Positions 35,301-45,782 of a stretch of DNA of 64,000 nucleotides are shown here, piece after piece (the first letter of the stretch is position 1; the number at the start of each line of letters is the position of its first letter). Position numbers and translations under genes: made by a program. The stretch is from Ischnura elegans (taxonomy: Eukaryota > Arthropoda > Insecta > Odonata > Coenagrionidae), in NCBI RefSeq assembly GCF_921293095.1, contig NC_060254.1, forward strand, positions 57,334,069 to 57,398,068, written 5' to 3'. Under the pieces are notes generated by a model, which had not been told where the DNA came from, ran no database searches, and worked only from the letters and a program-made list of their open reading frames with translations.

Positions 35301-38300
35301 TTTAAGCTATGTGACACATATGAGCGAGAGGAAGCAAGCAGAAAAACAACCAACTAACAGATGGGCCTGTAGCATTTTTCGTACATTCCCCTGGGGTCGA
35401 TGGATTAGCCAATGGGGTTCAAAGTCCATTGTTGCTCATGAGCAAAATGAATTTGTAAGACCATATGTTCCCCAAAGTAAATAAATGATACTTGGAATAT
35501 CTTTTCGGTTCTTAAGATGATGTTCTCCATTTTAACAGGTCCATTTGATTAAAAATTCAAGTGAAGTGAAACCTTAAGGTCATTCCATATCAGTATGTGA
35601 AATTTCTGAAAAGTCCCTCACTTGAAGGCTGCAACCATAAAATTTAAACCTTAAACATTTTTTCATGGAATCCCATCAAAATCATTAAGAAATGAAGGGA
35701 AAGGGGGCTGACCTCACTCAACCAAGACAGATTGCATTACATTGATGAAATATTTTTGCAAACATTCGCATTTAATATCATTGGTCTCTTCAATGGTGCT
35801 AGATGAGATCAAATAACAATTGTTGCCAGCAATATTTCCTCAAAAGCTTTATCTTCACAACTATCACAAACTAAGAGAAATGCCTTTAATATGAGTGGGA
35901 ATTTCACTTCATATGCTATCAATCAGTACGATGATATTTACAATTGATTTCTTTCCCTACAGCCAACATACCTAATAGGAGGAATAGTAAGCATTGTTGC
36001 TTGCATTTGGATTTATTATGGAGAGGGACCTTCATACGTGGATAGTCAAATATACTTCGTGGCAGCTCTCATAGGTATGTAAATTCCTAAATTAGACGGT
36101 GGCGGCGGGGATAATTCCTCGCCCTACACCGAATTCGAGTCCCGCCTGGATAGGTTGCCCCCTCCAGGACATGGGTGTGTGTTATCGTCTGCTGTTGATT
36201 GTTTAAAAACTCCCGATGTAAAGGCCTCATTGTGCTGTTTTCGGGGGTAATGGAAATAAATTTATAAAAAAATAATAATGACAAAAAAATTCCTGCACTC
36301 CAAAAATATTTTGAGTAAATTTTAAGCCAGAACCACACACTGCGCATTAATGAAAAGAAAATAGTTGATGAGAGGATACTTGTATGAGACTATGAAGAAA
36401 AGGCTACAGAAGAGTGTTTGCAATACAATAGGTACATGCATTGCTGATCATTCACCTCATTTTGACTTAGATATACTACTTGTTTGTGACAAATGAGCCT
36501 CACTGGAGTTAATTGAAAATCTTGATATTGGGGCATTTTGAAAATGTACATAGAAGTTTCACGAATGAGGTACTACATATCAACATACTCGCTTTCTCTT
36601 AGCTATGCGAGTCCCTCCACTGCCTTAGACCTTTTGTAATGACCCTGAACCAGCAATTTCCTTTGAAATGACCAATCTTGTATTAACTCATGTTACCCTG
36701 CCTACCCTTCGAGCAGGGATTGCTGCTTGGCAATAAGACAGCTCTAGTCCGTTAAAATAGGGTGGTTTCCTATTATTTTTTTATTGCCTAAATCGAAAGA
36801 TTATTACTCCTGGAGTACGTATTTCACACTTTTAGATTTTTAAGTGACAATATCCATTTTTCGCGATAAAATGAAAAGTGAAAATTTTCAAGCACGCGAA
36901 AAGGCGACGGGTAAGTATGAATGCTGGAAAAAGCCTGTATGACGTCATTCTGGTACCCACTGTTGCCATGTGAGGTGACCATGGGGCGAGGCTTTGAGCG
37001 CTGATACGATGCAGGCTGCTAGCAGGTAGCAGAGTACCCTACTATAAGGCAACGCTTGGCTTAAATAAGGATTATTATTACCTTATCAAACGAAGAAAAC
37101 TTTCTGACCTTACGCAGTTTTAAGAGGTGATTATTAAAACATGTTTCCCTGAGCTCTGTGCCTCATGCATGCATTGGTAATCTCAGACGATGTAAAACTC
37201 CTATCTACTCGTATAGAAACTAGGTCCCTCTGATGTCACGTGGAGTGGCATCGCATGGGTGCCAATCTGGCCTTTTTCAAATGCGGTTAAAATTGACCAT
37301 TGCCATTCGTCTAAACTGGGGTTTCTAAAACCAAATAATTTGTATATTATGAATACACTAACGGTGGGTAACTAATTGCAATCAATGCCTTTCGTTTTCT
37401 TTGATGAAGGAAACTACCCTATTGGTTGAGTAAAATAGCAAAAAATGGGGAACATTACTATTGTAGTCTCTTTGTCTGCTATGATGAATTTCCAAAAAGT
37501 GACCTAGACAGAAATTAATCTTATTTGGGAAAAGTACTTTATTCGCAGTTTTCCCCAAAAAGTTCCCAGAATTGCTAGTGAAATATGCTGATTCATTTCC
37601 TTCCACTGTGAACAGGTGGAGGCAGCTCCATCACTCTTGTGACGAGCCTTTGCATCACGGCTGATCTCATTGGAACAAACACGGAGAGTGGAGCATCCGT
37701 CTACAGTGCTGTCACTTTTGCAGATAAGCTATTCAATGGAATAGCAGTCATGACCATCGAAAATCTGTAAGCAATGATGATCCATAAACAGCATCATATG
37801 TAATTTTTAAAGCTAAATTTTATCAATTTTGTATCACCAATGTAACTTTTAGGTCTTCATCCTTGAGGTGATATCATTTAAATATCACCTTGGGTATTAA
37901 AATTTGATAACACTACAAATGACAAAAAAGTGATTACACACACACCTTTTATTTTTTGTCCTTCATAAATATTTTGTAACTATTTTTTAGGTATCTGTCA
38001 CGCTTTAACATACCCATAAGTATTGGAAGCGAATTTTAAAAAAATAGTTTCAGAAAATGTATATGTATTAGGCTTTGTATAAATTTTTAAATTCAAACCT
38101 ACAAATTTGGGTAAAAAAAAGCCCTGGCATTCTTCAGCATACCAGGCAAAATAGACAAACACCAAAAGGATTAATCTGCTACTTCAACATTTTCAAGGGA
38201 AAATTAGTCCACTGATTACATGAAGCATTTTAGGGAGGAGAAAGGGTCAAGCCAAATTTCACCCAACCTCATTTGGTGGTCAGCAGCGGCGCCGACTCCA

Positions 38301-39812
38301 TGGGGCCTGAGGGGCCCGAGCCCCCTCAAAATTCATTATGGGTGTGAGGAAAAAATGTGTCAGGCTTGTTGATTTTCCCCGGAGCGTCCAGATATCGAGA
38401 TTCGAGTTATCAGGGCTCTAATGTCGATCATATGACTCTTCTAAAATGCTTAAAAAACTTAAAACTCACTACTTATAAAATTTCCCGGGGCTAGATCCCT
38501 TGTTCAGGCCCCCCAATATTTTTTGTAATTCGACATCCCTGGTGGTCAGGGCAGGTCTTGGCAAATATTATATAATTTTCTCCACAAGAAACATATGTAG
38601 TTAAATCCGCAGGGCACCAGAGTGCAACACACACAGCAGGAGATATATGTACCAGGTAAATTCCATCTTGATCCCAGGGACATTGCAAATCATAATGGAA
38701 TATTCTCTAATGTTGTTGTCCACTGACATGTCAATGATGTACACATGGTAAGTTAGGAATCATATTAAACAGTGCTTCCATATTATATTTAATAAAAATA
38801 TTTTTAGATGAAGCCAGATGGTCATATAATGTATGTCATTTAACCTTTCATCAGGCGCAATACATATTGGAATTGCTTAGTTCAGGTGCAATGTGCCTAA
38901 CGGGCACAGATGTGAAAATAATTATTAATTCTTAGCACGGCTCAGTGGTACACCTTTAACCTTTAAAGCACCATTATTAGTGTAGTCTAACACATAAATG
39001 ATGTCTATCGTGCAATGCATAGATCCCTTTACACGCCATCACCCTGCCCCAGACCGATCCAGCAAGGTGTGATTTAAAGCTCTCTAGGATATTAAGCATT
39101 ATTATAATTAAAGTAGTTTAGCATGCGTATTCAATATGATCAGTTTTTTATTTTGATAACTTATTTAGCTCATAAAGTTTTCATTTTGCTCTATTTTACC
39201 ATTATTATTTTGCTTAATTATGCTAAATAATCAGCCACTGATCTGTCGGCATAAATGCGAAAAGCAAAAGGCTGCATAGAAAGTGCCAAAACAAACAGCT
39301 ACTGTGACTATAAAGGGTCTATAGGAGAAATGAAAAAAACACTTGCACTGAGCCTGCCAGATTCATTGTGCCCGACGGAAGGTTAAACATTCCAACTCCT
39401 GAACTCCAAAAAATATCCAAAACAGTGCAATGGTATAATAAAGTATGTCACAATGAACCCAATTAAGCTAAAAAAAGACTTTTATTTGTATAGCTAAGAT
39501 TTTTCAATGTCAAAGATGATGGTGATTAATATTTCTGTAATATCTTTTTCAGGAAATGCACAGGAGACTCGTGTCCAAACTACTACCGTGATGCATTAGC
39601 CTTTGTTTGCGGAGGAACAGCACTGCTCGGTTTAATTTCCTTAGCAACACTCATTACAACTCAAGTTGGAAGCAGACGAGGTAATAATAAAAATAGTGAT
39701 CCTTCACCATTTGCATTAAACTTTTTCTGAGTTTGTGATTCCTAGAATAATTTCACAGTCCACTATTACAAAATATGCATCAAAGAGAATATCATTCTTT
39801 TCAGGGAACTGA
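29354..39812 (+). CDS. MFSD12: MFSD12-type major facilitator transporter (524 aa, 9 coding exons)
   Basis: Coding exons: 29,354-29,546; 30,872-31,162; 32,750-32,963; 34,375-34,492; 34,589-34,948; 35,963-36,074; 37,616-37,766; 39,553-39,680; 39,805-39,812. All junctions are GT/AG with agreeing phases and sum to 525 codons with the stop; vertebrate MFSD12 is about 480 aa. The start exon begins at an acceptor (29,241) and its ATG has good context (AAGATGG). The N-terminal ~65 residues are hydrophilic and acidic (DEDEEPLLL, a possible dileucine sorting signal). The second exon carries the family hallmark GHILNDICASMWFSYTLLF, then GQIVDALATPVVGILAD and GRRKSWHLGG. Later exons give the remaining membrane segments. 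Vertebrate MFSD12 is needed for cysteine import into melanosomes and lysosomes; the insect role is inferred. If the last donor is not used, translation reads on to a TGA near 39,730. Confidence 0.93.
30240..30660 (-). mobile_element. Penelope-like element 3' fragment in an MFSD12 intron
   Basis: The minus-strand frame at 30,415-30,654 contains HAIRWEDTKILCHSQRYLD, then IIKEAIEI and NFNQDTGFHLSNTW. This pattern (HA..W..TKIL....RY...IKEAIEI......N.D.G..L...W) is the familiar C-terminal end of Penelope-like proteins after the GIY-YIG region. Downstream on the same strand comes GAGGATGGGAGACAAGTC and TCTCCCGAAACGTCGG, a conserved 3' motif. The fragment is truncated at its 5' side near 30,660. It lies between the first two coding exons, opposite to the host gene. 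Confidence 0.75.
31349..31596. mobile_element. MITE with AGGCCGCTAT ends and ATGATCAT repeats
   Basis: Left end AGGCCGCTATGCACGG mirrors right end CTGTGTATAGCGGCCT. The interior is packed with TGATCAT, GATCATGCG and TTCAT motifs in both orientations. The flanking triplets are TAA and TCA, near to a PIF/Harbinger target but not identical. In an MFSD12 intron. Confidence 0.7.
32487..32663. mobile_element. TACCGTAT-type MITE, copy 1
   Basis: Starts TACCGTATATGTCTGAAT and ends with ATTCGGAGAAATACGGTA, inverted ends with TA at each tip. C and G runs lie inside (C6 near 32,510, G runs near 32,551 and 32,616). A second copy is at 58,075-58,240. It stands 86 bp upstream of the third coding exon of MFSD12. 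Confidence 0.75.
32964..34374. other. MFSD12 intron without recognised elements
   Basis: A 1.4-kb AT-rich intron. No TIR, SINE box or tandem repeat was recognised. It ends in a normal TTTCCAG acceptor. Confidence 0.45.
36093..36290 (+). mobile_element. tRNA-derived SINE
   Basis: Contains a B box (TTCGAGTCCCG at 36,134-36,144), then CCTGGATAGGTTGCCCC and GACATGGGTGTGTGTTATCG, a tRNA-unrelated body often seen in arthropod SINEs, and an A-rich tail (GGAAATAAA then A/AAT runs) at 36,250-36,285. The A box is not clear, so the head may be cut. It lies in an MFSD12 intron right after an exon. Confidence 0.65.
36760..37419 (+). mobile_element. MITE family A, copy 4, in an MFSD12 intron
   Basis: 660 bp with ends, TA flanks and body as in the copy at 1,501-2,159. 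It ends 196 bp before the seventh coding exon and does not disturb the splice sites. Confidence 0.85.
37767..39552. other. Last large MFSD12 intron
   Basis: AT-rich intron holding the hAT-like MITE at 38,284-38,541 and otherwise no recognised element. Confidence 0.45.
38284..38541 (+). mobile_element. hAT-like MITE with perfect 8-bp TSD
   Basis: Starts CAGCGGCGCCGACTCC and ends TTCGACATCCCTG, flanked exactly by GTGGTCAG (38,276-38,283 and 38,542-38,549). 258 bp; a reversed relative is at 14,384-14,651. Confidence 0.88.
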
Positions 39813-39913
39813 GCAGCACTCCAAGGCAAAAAATTCTACAGCTATGTCCTTATGGATGAGATACTTTTGCAACAGATGTTTCAGAGAACGTCATTCCTTG
39901 CAGTATGCCATTT

Positions 39914-39919
39914 AATAAA
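39914..39919 (+). promoter_or_regulatory. Candidate poly(A) signal of MFSD12
   Basis: An AATAAA about 100 bp after the predicted stop. Other AATAAA hexamers follow near 40,045, so which one is used is open. Confidence 0.35.
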
Positions 39920-41188
39920 TGTGAAAAATCATTGAATTGTTACTGGTAATTTTGTACAAATTTTAAATTAATTGTTCTAAGACATCAATTATACAAAACA
40001 GCTTAATACCACCTATTTTTTTAAACTTTATTTTCTACCTTCCCATAAAAATAAACATGACAAGCATAATCGTGCAAGGTTATATTAACCATAAGACATC
40101 TTAATTATGTATTAAATAAGCCTATTTTTGGCCATTTTTGACGTCTGTCTCTCCCAAAAGTAAGTAAACTCATCATCTCCCCCTTACTAAGGAGTGCTAA
40201 AGTAATACTTGAACATCCTTTAAAGAACACTAATTATGTAATGCTGTTTTCTGTAAGACCATTACCTAAAAATGCATTTTTCCAAGCAAAACTGGATAAA
40301 ATGAACTGAAATTAATAGAGCAAGAGGTTTATTCTACTCTAATAAAAATCTAACACAAAAAACAGGAAAGCCAGCATGTAGGCCTGGCGCAAAGCTGAGT
40401 GCTCATATAAAACATAGCTGGGTCAAAATTAAAGTGACTTGAGTCAATACGCTAATAACTTGATTAAAATAATTACAAAGAAACTTAATGTATTGACAGA
40501 AAATTGTTGTTTCTTAATTACATTGATAAATTGAAGTCAGATGTGATTTTTCTATCTACGTTAATTAACTTCCACTAATGCTTTCGCTGATGAAAGGGAA
40601 TCTTTCACCGAAATGTTCAGGGGCTGTGGAAAAGCTGTACGAATGCTTCACAAATTTTCTGCTCTGTTCACTAAATGTGCAGGAACCGTTCATACAGCTA
40701 CAACTTATCACCCATGAACAGCCCACAAATAGAACACCCTCTGAATAGGTCCTGCACAGTTGGCCATGTACACTTCATGAACAAACACTAAACAGAATAT
40801 TAAATTCAGAAGTCCTATTTAGCTCCTCCAAATTTACTGAATGTATCATTTAATCTATGTTTACATCATTGACTGTTCCATATGAATGATGATAAGGGAC
40901 ATAAAATCATGAATAAAGCACAAAAACCATGAATGAGCTCCTGATTTTCTTTGTGGAATCAGCGTAAGAGATAGAAAAGAACAAGATCCTACAAGTAATC
41001 ACATGATTAGACAGATAATCCTAAAGATTGTATTTTAAGAGGCATTTAAAAATACTATCTCGTAGTTTGTTTTTCAAATACCCAAGTCAAAGTTATTTGG
41101 TATTTTGCATTTCAAATACTCCTCGCCCAGTATTTTGCCCAGCCCCGCCTGCTGTGAGCAAGAAGGAGGGAAGGTATTCATGGAAGGC
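39920..41188. other. Intergenic, nothing recognised
   Basis: AT-rich DNA between MFSD12 and LSM6. No exon, repeat end or array could be supported. Confidence 0.4.
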
Positions 41189-41461
41189 AGTGGTGCAGCA
41201 AGGGGGGGATAAAACCCCCCCAAGAGCTCAGAAAGATATTTAAGTTTAATCCATTTTACTTATTTGGAATAGGATTACTTATAGAATAATGTTAGGATTA
41301 ATCAAATATCCTTCCGAAAGCCATAAAACTCGCCATTTTGAACCATTAATCTTAAAGTTTTTCTGGAGGAGGGCCCCCAGATACAATGCAATAACCCCAC
41401 ACCCCCAAGTATTAGTTGCACCTAAAAACCCCCATAGCCTTAATTCATAGCTGTGCCCCTG
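41189..41461 (-). mobile_element. hAT-like MITE, reversed relative of 18,264-18,568
   Basis: Starts CAGTGGTGCAGCAAGGG and ends CATAGCTGTGCCCCTG. The body, read on the minus strand, matches 18,264-18,568 (GTGCAACTAATAC, TTTAAGTTTAATCC region). The flanking 8-mers do not match. Confidence 0.7.
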
Positions 41462-41741
41462 ATGACTAAGGAAAAGGATAGAGGGGAAGAGGCAAGGAGA
41501 GAGGGATTGGTAGGAGAAGCAAACTACTTAAAAGAAAAAAATTGAAATTCCTCAATGAGTGCTGCACACAAAATATAAATGGACACAACAGCAAGGCATA
41601 CATGATACAAATAAATACAATATGGAAAGTGAGCAAAGATTATTCTCTAAGATATCTCAGGAATAATTGTATCATGAGTTCCTCATATTCGCCAACAACA
41701 TATTCTGCGAGGCATCTGCTGACTGCATCATTGGGCAATCA

Positions 41742-41960
41742 TCATCATCAATAGTCAACAATCCTATGATTGGTTTGATGCAGCTCTCCATATCTCTCTC
41801 TAATCTGCTAACCTTTTCATAGCAACTTATTTCTTCTCTTTTACATCCTTTATCACCTGCCCTATTTGGGGCTATCCCTTGCCCTTCTTCCCTTCCACTT
41901 GTCCTTCACCGATTGTCTTCACCTTGGTCTAGTTAACTATTGTCTTGGTCTAGTCAATTG
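41742..41960 (-). mobile_element. Probable RTE-like LINE 3' end with GAT tail
   Basis: Minus-strand reading gives GAGAGCTGCATCAAACCAAT, CATAGGATTGTTGACT, then a GAT microsatellite (plus-strand ATCATCATCATC at 41,740-41,751). The same tail is on the plus strand at 9,990-10,035. RTE-type LINEs commonly end in such trinucleotide runs. No enzyme domain is left. Confidence 0.5.
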
Positions 41961-42051
41961 CTATTGTGGTTGGCTACGGTATTCAAGTGCATGGATTTGT
42001 AACCCATTGGAGGCATTGGGCAATATTCATAACAAAACACTATCGCTTTAA

Positions 42052-42727
42052 TTTGAGCAAATACTACTTTGAGGTGGGATGAAATTAGTCAGTATGTACT
42101 ATTTTCAGAAAACACGCACATCTCTAATAATTATGCAAGTTCATGAAAAATAAAAGGTAGAGCAGGAAACAGACAAGGTAGAAGAGGCACAGACCACACA
42201 CATATAAGGATAGCAAGCAAGTGATGAACTCATCCATTGCCAAAACCTTATCTCAAAAACTAGGGGCAAAACTTCAGATGCTACATGATAAGATGAAACT
42301 GGTGGGAAGGTGAAAGTGCAGTGGTAGTGTTGGTAGCAACTAGAAAGTGTTTGCTTTAACCCTACACAAAATACAACCCAACTAACCCGTTCAGAATTAT
42401 TTTGGGAGTTATGTGGTTAATGTATTAGAATTGTCCATTTTGCAGCAACACCATCTTTTGCCAGAGCTGTGCAGTGGAAGTTGCAGAAGGGTATTCCAGA
42501 GGTGAGATAGAAACAATTTGGTTGGAGAAGAAAAGGATTTATCAGGAGCAAAGATAGGAAACTGTTTCAGGATTCCAAGACGTATCTCAATGCTTACTTC
42601 CATTTTTGTTTGCTGGCATTCATTCAACTTTAATTTCCACTCTTGCAATCATATGTTTTTCATTTTTCTAAAAGTGTGAGCAACCCGAAAATGATCATTA
42701 ATAAATGTTACGTTTACGAATTTAAAT
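42052..42727. other. Intergenic, nothing recognised
   Basis: No gene or element found. A 79-codon minus-strand frame at 42,409-42,648 has no features. Confidence 0.4.
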
Positions 42728-42735
42728 GATTACAT

Positions 42736-42823
42736 CAAGGGCGTACCCAGAATCATAACTAGGGGGGGCAAGCCATGGTCTGCCACCCCCCTCCCCCGCT
42801 GCCCCTCGCTGGATACGCCCATG
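42736..42823. mobile_element. 88-bp hAT-like remnant, perfect TSD
   Basis: Starts CAAGGGCGTACCCAG and ends CTGGATACGCCCATG, flanked exactly by GATTACAT (42,728-42,735 and 42,824-42,831). A strongly shortened relative of 10,121-10,427. Confidence 0.88.
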
Positions 42824-43119
42824 GATTACATCAACAAAGCATCATAAATGGATTCGTACACACCACGCGTTTCATTCGAAGTTGGCGCCTAAACTACCGA
42901 AAGGAAAAGCGACAAGCGTCAATCAAACCAGTACATCCAACAGTAATCGCGTTTTAACACCCATTCCCATGGACACACGAATGTAATGCCCAGCAAATTG
43001 AAGATGGATTTTCCTATTTTAGTCCAATAATACAAATGCAAAGTAGGCACACGAAACCTACCGACACATCTTGACAAACCATGTCCCTCGCATTTCATAA
43101 TTAGTATGTTGGCAGCCCT

Positions 43120-43283
43120 GCGATTACAGCCAATGCGCTTCCATTCGTATCAGAGTTGTTTACTGCAGACTTGAGAAGGCGTAATTTAACGCAATCGTGG
43201 AGAATAAGTGATGTGAATGTAGCGAGGAGGTGAAGTTTCTCGTATCCGCTGTGCGCACTGATATTTTGTCGTTATTTTGGAAG
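43120..43283 (+). promoter_or_regulatory. Likely LSM6 promoter and 5' untranslated exon
   Basis: A GC-richer stretch just upstream of LSM6 that ends in a strong donor (GGAAG then GTAAGG at 43,284). The next acceptor (TTTTCAG) is at 43,394, 34 bp before the LSM6 start codon. The transcription start itself cannot be read; no TATA box stands out. Confidence 0.4.
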
Positions 43284-43428
43284 GTAAGGTATGAAATTAC
43301 CTCTAATTCCTTAAGTAGATAATATTAAAGTTTATACTGTTCTTGATCCCCCGGTCCCTTTACGTGTTTAAATGACATTTTTCGATGTTTTCAGATCTAA
43401 TTGGCGAGTGGTATCTACTCGGGCCATT

Positions 43429-43857
43429 ATGTCGACTTCAGTCAACAGGAAGGATTCCTTGAATCAATTCATTCAACAAATTTATGGAAGGCCGGTTGTT
43501 GTGAAACTTAACAGCGGCGTGGATTATCGAGGTATTACAATTCTTACATTTAATTCGGCGTTTTAGTACAAAGTCTAGTTGATAAGCCACCTTTGAACCA
43601 ATTAATGGCTTTTCTGGTGCGGAAATTTTCTTTCATTCTATTCTGCGGCACAGTCCTCGCAGTATGATTGCAATAGCTCAGTTTGACATTTGATTCCTTA
43701 CTTTGCAGGAGTTCTTGCCTGCCTGGATGGGTATATGAACATAGCTTTAGAGCAAACTGAAGAATATGAGAATGGTCAGCTGCAGAACAAGTATGGTGAT
43801 GCTTTCATTAGAGGCAATAATGTATTGTACATAAGCACTGTTAAGAGAAGAACTTAG
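43429..43857 (+). CDS. LSM6: U6 snRNA-associated Sm-like protein LSm6 (83 aa, complete)
   Basis: Two coding exons, 43,429-43,531 and 43,709-43,857, joined in phase 1 by GT/AG, give 84 codons with the stop; human LSM6 is 80 aa. The body is close to the human protein: GRPVVVKLNSGVDYRG, CLDGYMNIALEQTEEY, NGQLQNKYGDAFIRGNNVLY. These are Sm1 and Sm2 motifs, with the RGNNVLYI strand near the end. LSm6 is a subunit of the cytoplasmic LSm1-7 ring (mRNA decapping) and the nuclear LSm2-8 ring (binding the U6 snRNA 3' end). The first nine residues differ from human, as in other insects. A 5' untranslated exon is likely upstream. Its end converges on PEX11, with 436 bp between the stops. Confidence 0.98.
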
Positions 43858-44293
43858 GTCCTATTGTAGCTTAGTCATTAAAGCTCTTCAACAATAACTT
43901 CTATGTTATTATTTAAGCTGTCCATGTATATCTTTCAAAGAGTTGGTGGTACATACGTACACAAATTGAATGAAGAAGCTGAAGTTTCATATTTTATTAA
44001 AATTATTGGTGGAATGTGTACGATTAACAAGTGTTATCACAAAGTGGAACTTCAATTTGTACAAAAATACTAAATGATCATGATAAAAATTGAACAATAG
44101 TTAACTCCATTCCTCATGGAATGAAAACAAAAACCTCACCAGTCAACCCGAGTATCATTTATAGACAATGGCGTAACACACCTAAATTTCTAGAATATAT
44201 ACCATCATGTACAATTCCTAAATTATCACCCAATATCCATGAACCACATAGGAAAATGTGCGCGCCAATTACAACAATACGTAACACGAAGCA

Positions 44294-45277
44294 TCAAGAC
44301 GGGGATAATTTTTTCGTTGGATCAATCAAAGACATTAGAGCTGCGATTGAAGATACTACACCGAGAATGCCGATTGCACCAGGGCTAAAAGATGTGTAAC
44401 CCAAAGCAGTAAGAGGAATCAATAGGTCGCATGCGTTTTTCACAGTATCTACTGCAACATCTTGATGCTCACTTAAGAAAGCGAGAATTAATTTCATGGC
44501 ACTGACAGGACACACAGAATCGATTCGGCACTGATAAGATCGGGAAGGACTGCCGATCCTGAGGGATCTTTTGTCAACTTGCCTTGTAAGACCTCGCCAA
44601 ATTTCATAGACATCGCGCACCAGATTCATGGTCAGGGAATAAAGCCAATATTTGTAAGAGATAGTACTCCAACGAGAGCTGTCTACTACCATAAGTCCAG
44701 CTCTTCCAAACCAAAGAATGTGATCTGCCAAAAGAAAGAGCGCACTGGCAATTTTTGAAAGAGTTAAGGTGATTCGTACAACCAAATCAGCGTGATGAAT
44801 GGTAGACAAGGCTGAATACAAGGAATCCAAGAACCTTCCCAGTCGAAGCACTGAAATGGAAAATAAAAACCATAGGTAAGAATAATATGCAACAGCACTT
44901 ACTTGACGTAAAACGCACTAAAATGTACTAAATCGTAATCACACAAAATATTAGTTGATAATTAGGTTGTGGCAAAGATACATAAGTTAAATGCGAGGCT
45001 ATTACATCTCCTGAATGAACCGAAGGTATATTCCAAGTTCTTTAGCTGTTCCACAGACCGACTGCCCAAAGGTCTACCTTGCATATAGTGCCAAGTTGCC
45101 TTACTTCCATACTGAAGCAACCTAAAAAATGCATTATTTTTAAATGGAATCAATCTTAAACTAAAGAAAACTAACTATTCAGTATTTTCAACCAACTAAT
45201 AGCGGGTCTTTAGGTTCTCACCTCACGATTTTGTCACGTCCTGCAGTCTGATTATTCAAACTTACGATAATATCCAT
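44294..45277 (-). CDS. PEX11: Peroxisomal membrane protein PEX11 (PEX11B-like, 242 aa, complete)
   Basis: Three exons on the minus strand: 45,277-45,222, 45,121-45,006 and 44,850-44,294, with GT/AG junctions and 243 codons including the stop. Drosophila Pex11 and vertebrate PEX11B are of similar size. The start MDIIVSLNNQTAGRDKIVR is typical of insect PEX11; then GSFRRLLRLGRFLDSLYSAL (amphipathic, membrane-bending in the family), LWFGRAGLM, YWLYSLTMNLVRDVYEI, NACDLLIPLTALGY and the C-terminal membrane segment around GAIGILGVVSSIAALMSLI. PEX11 elongates and helps divide peroxisomes and recruits fission factors. The introns are short (155 and 100 bp). The LSM6 gene faces it tail to tail; the next gene on the same strand ends 505 bp upstream. 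Confidence 0.96.
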
Positions 45278-45782
45278 TTTAAATTTATAAAATCTGGTAT
45301 AATCAGAATTTTAAAGTGTTTCAATAATTCATAGATAAGGAAGGAATGTCAACAGCGAATACTGTTGTTCAACTGATATACTTACTGAGACAAACGTAAA
45401 GCGCTAATATCAAAGCGTAAAATCCGAGATTCGCCTTGTCGCGCCTTGTTGTGATGGGTACAAACGTACAAATCACAACAATGGGACCCCGATACTACAG
45501 TCGCTAGGGCTGGAGTATATAATTTTTGATCTAGGTAACTCTATCGCTATAATATTAGTAATATTCCTGGTTCGGAAATACAAAAGGTGATGGCAAGTGT
45601 CGTTGGGTCCTTATATGTAAGAGCCATGCAACAAAGTTATGCGTCTGCGTACTTTATGCATAAACACCCAAGTGCAGAGGAAAAAATTAGAACCCTCAGA
45701 AAATATCAAGTAATTGTGCACAATTTTTTGTTGTAGAATACCTGAAAGCAGTGGCTTCTCAGACTTAAATGGCAAGCGTTTT
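45278..45782. other. Likely PEX11 promoter and upstream gene 3' region
   Basis: Between the PEX11 start and the stop of the upstream minus-strand gene. The patch at 45,400-45,500 is CG-richer and could hold the PEX11 promoter; no defined core element is visible. Confidence 0.3.

Noticed and set aside
44121-44399. 92-codon plus-strand frame between LSM6 and PEX11
   Set aside because: It overlaps the PEX11 last exon in antisense and has no features.
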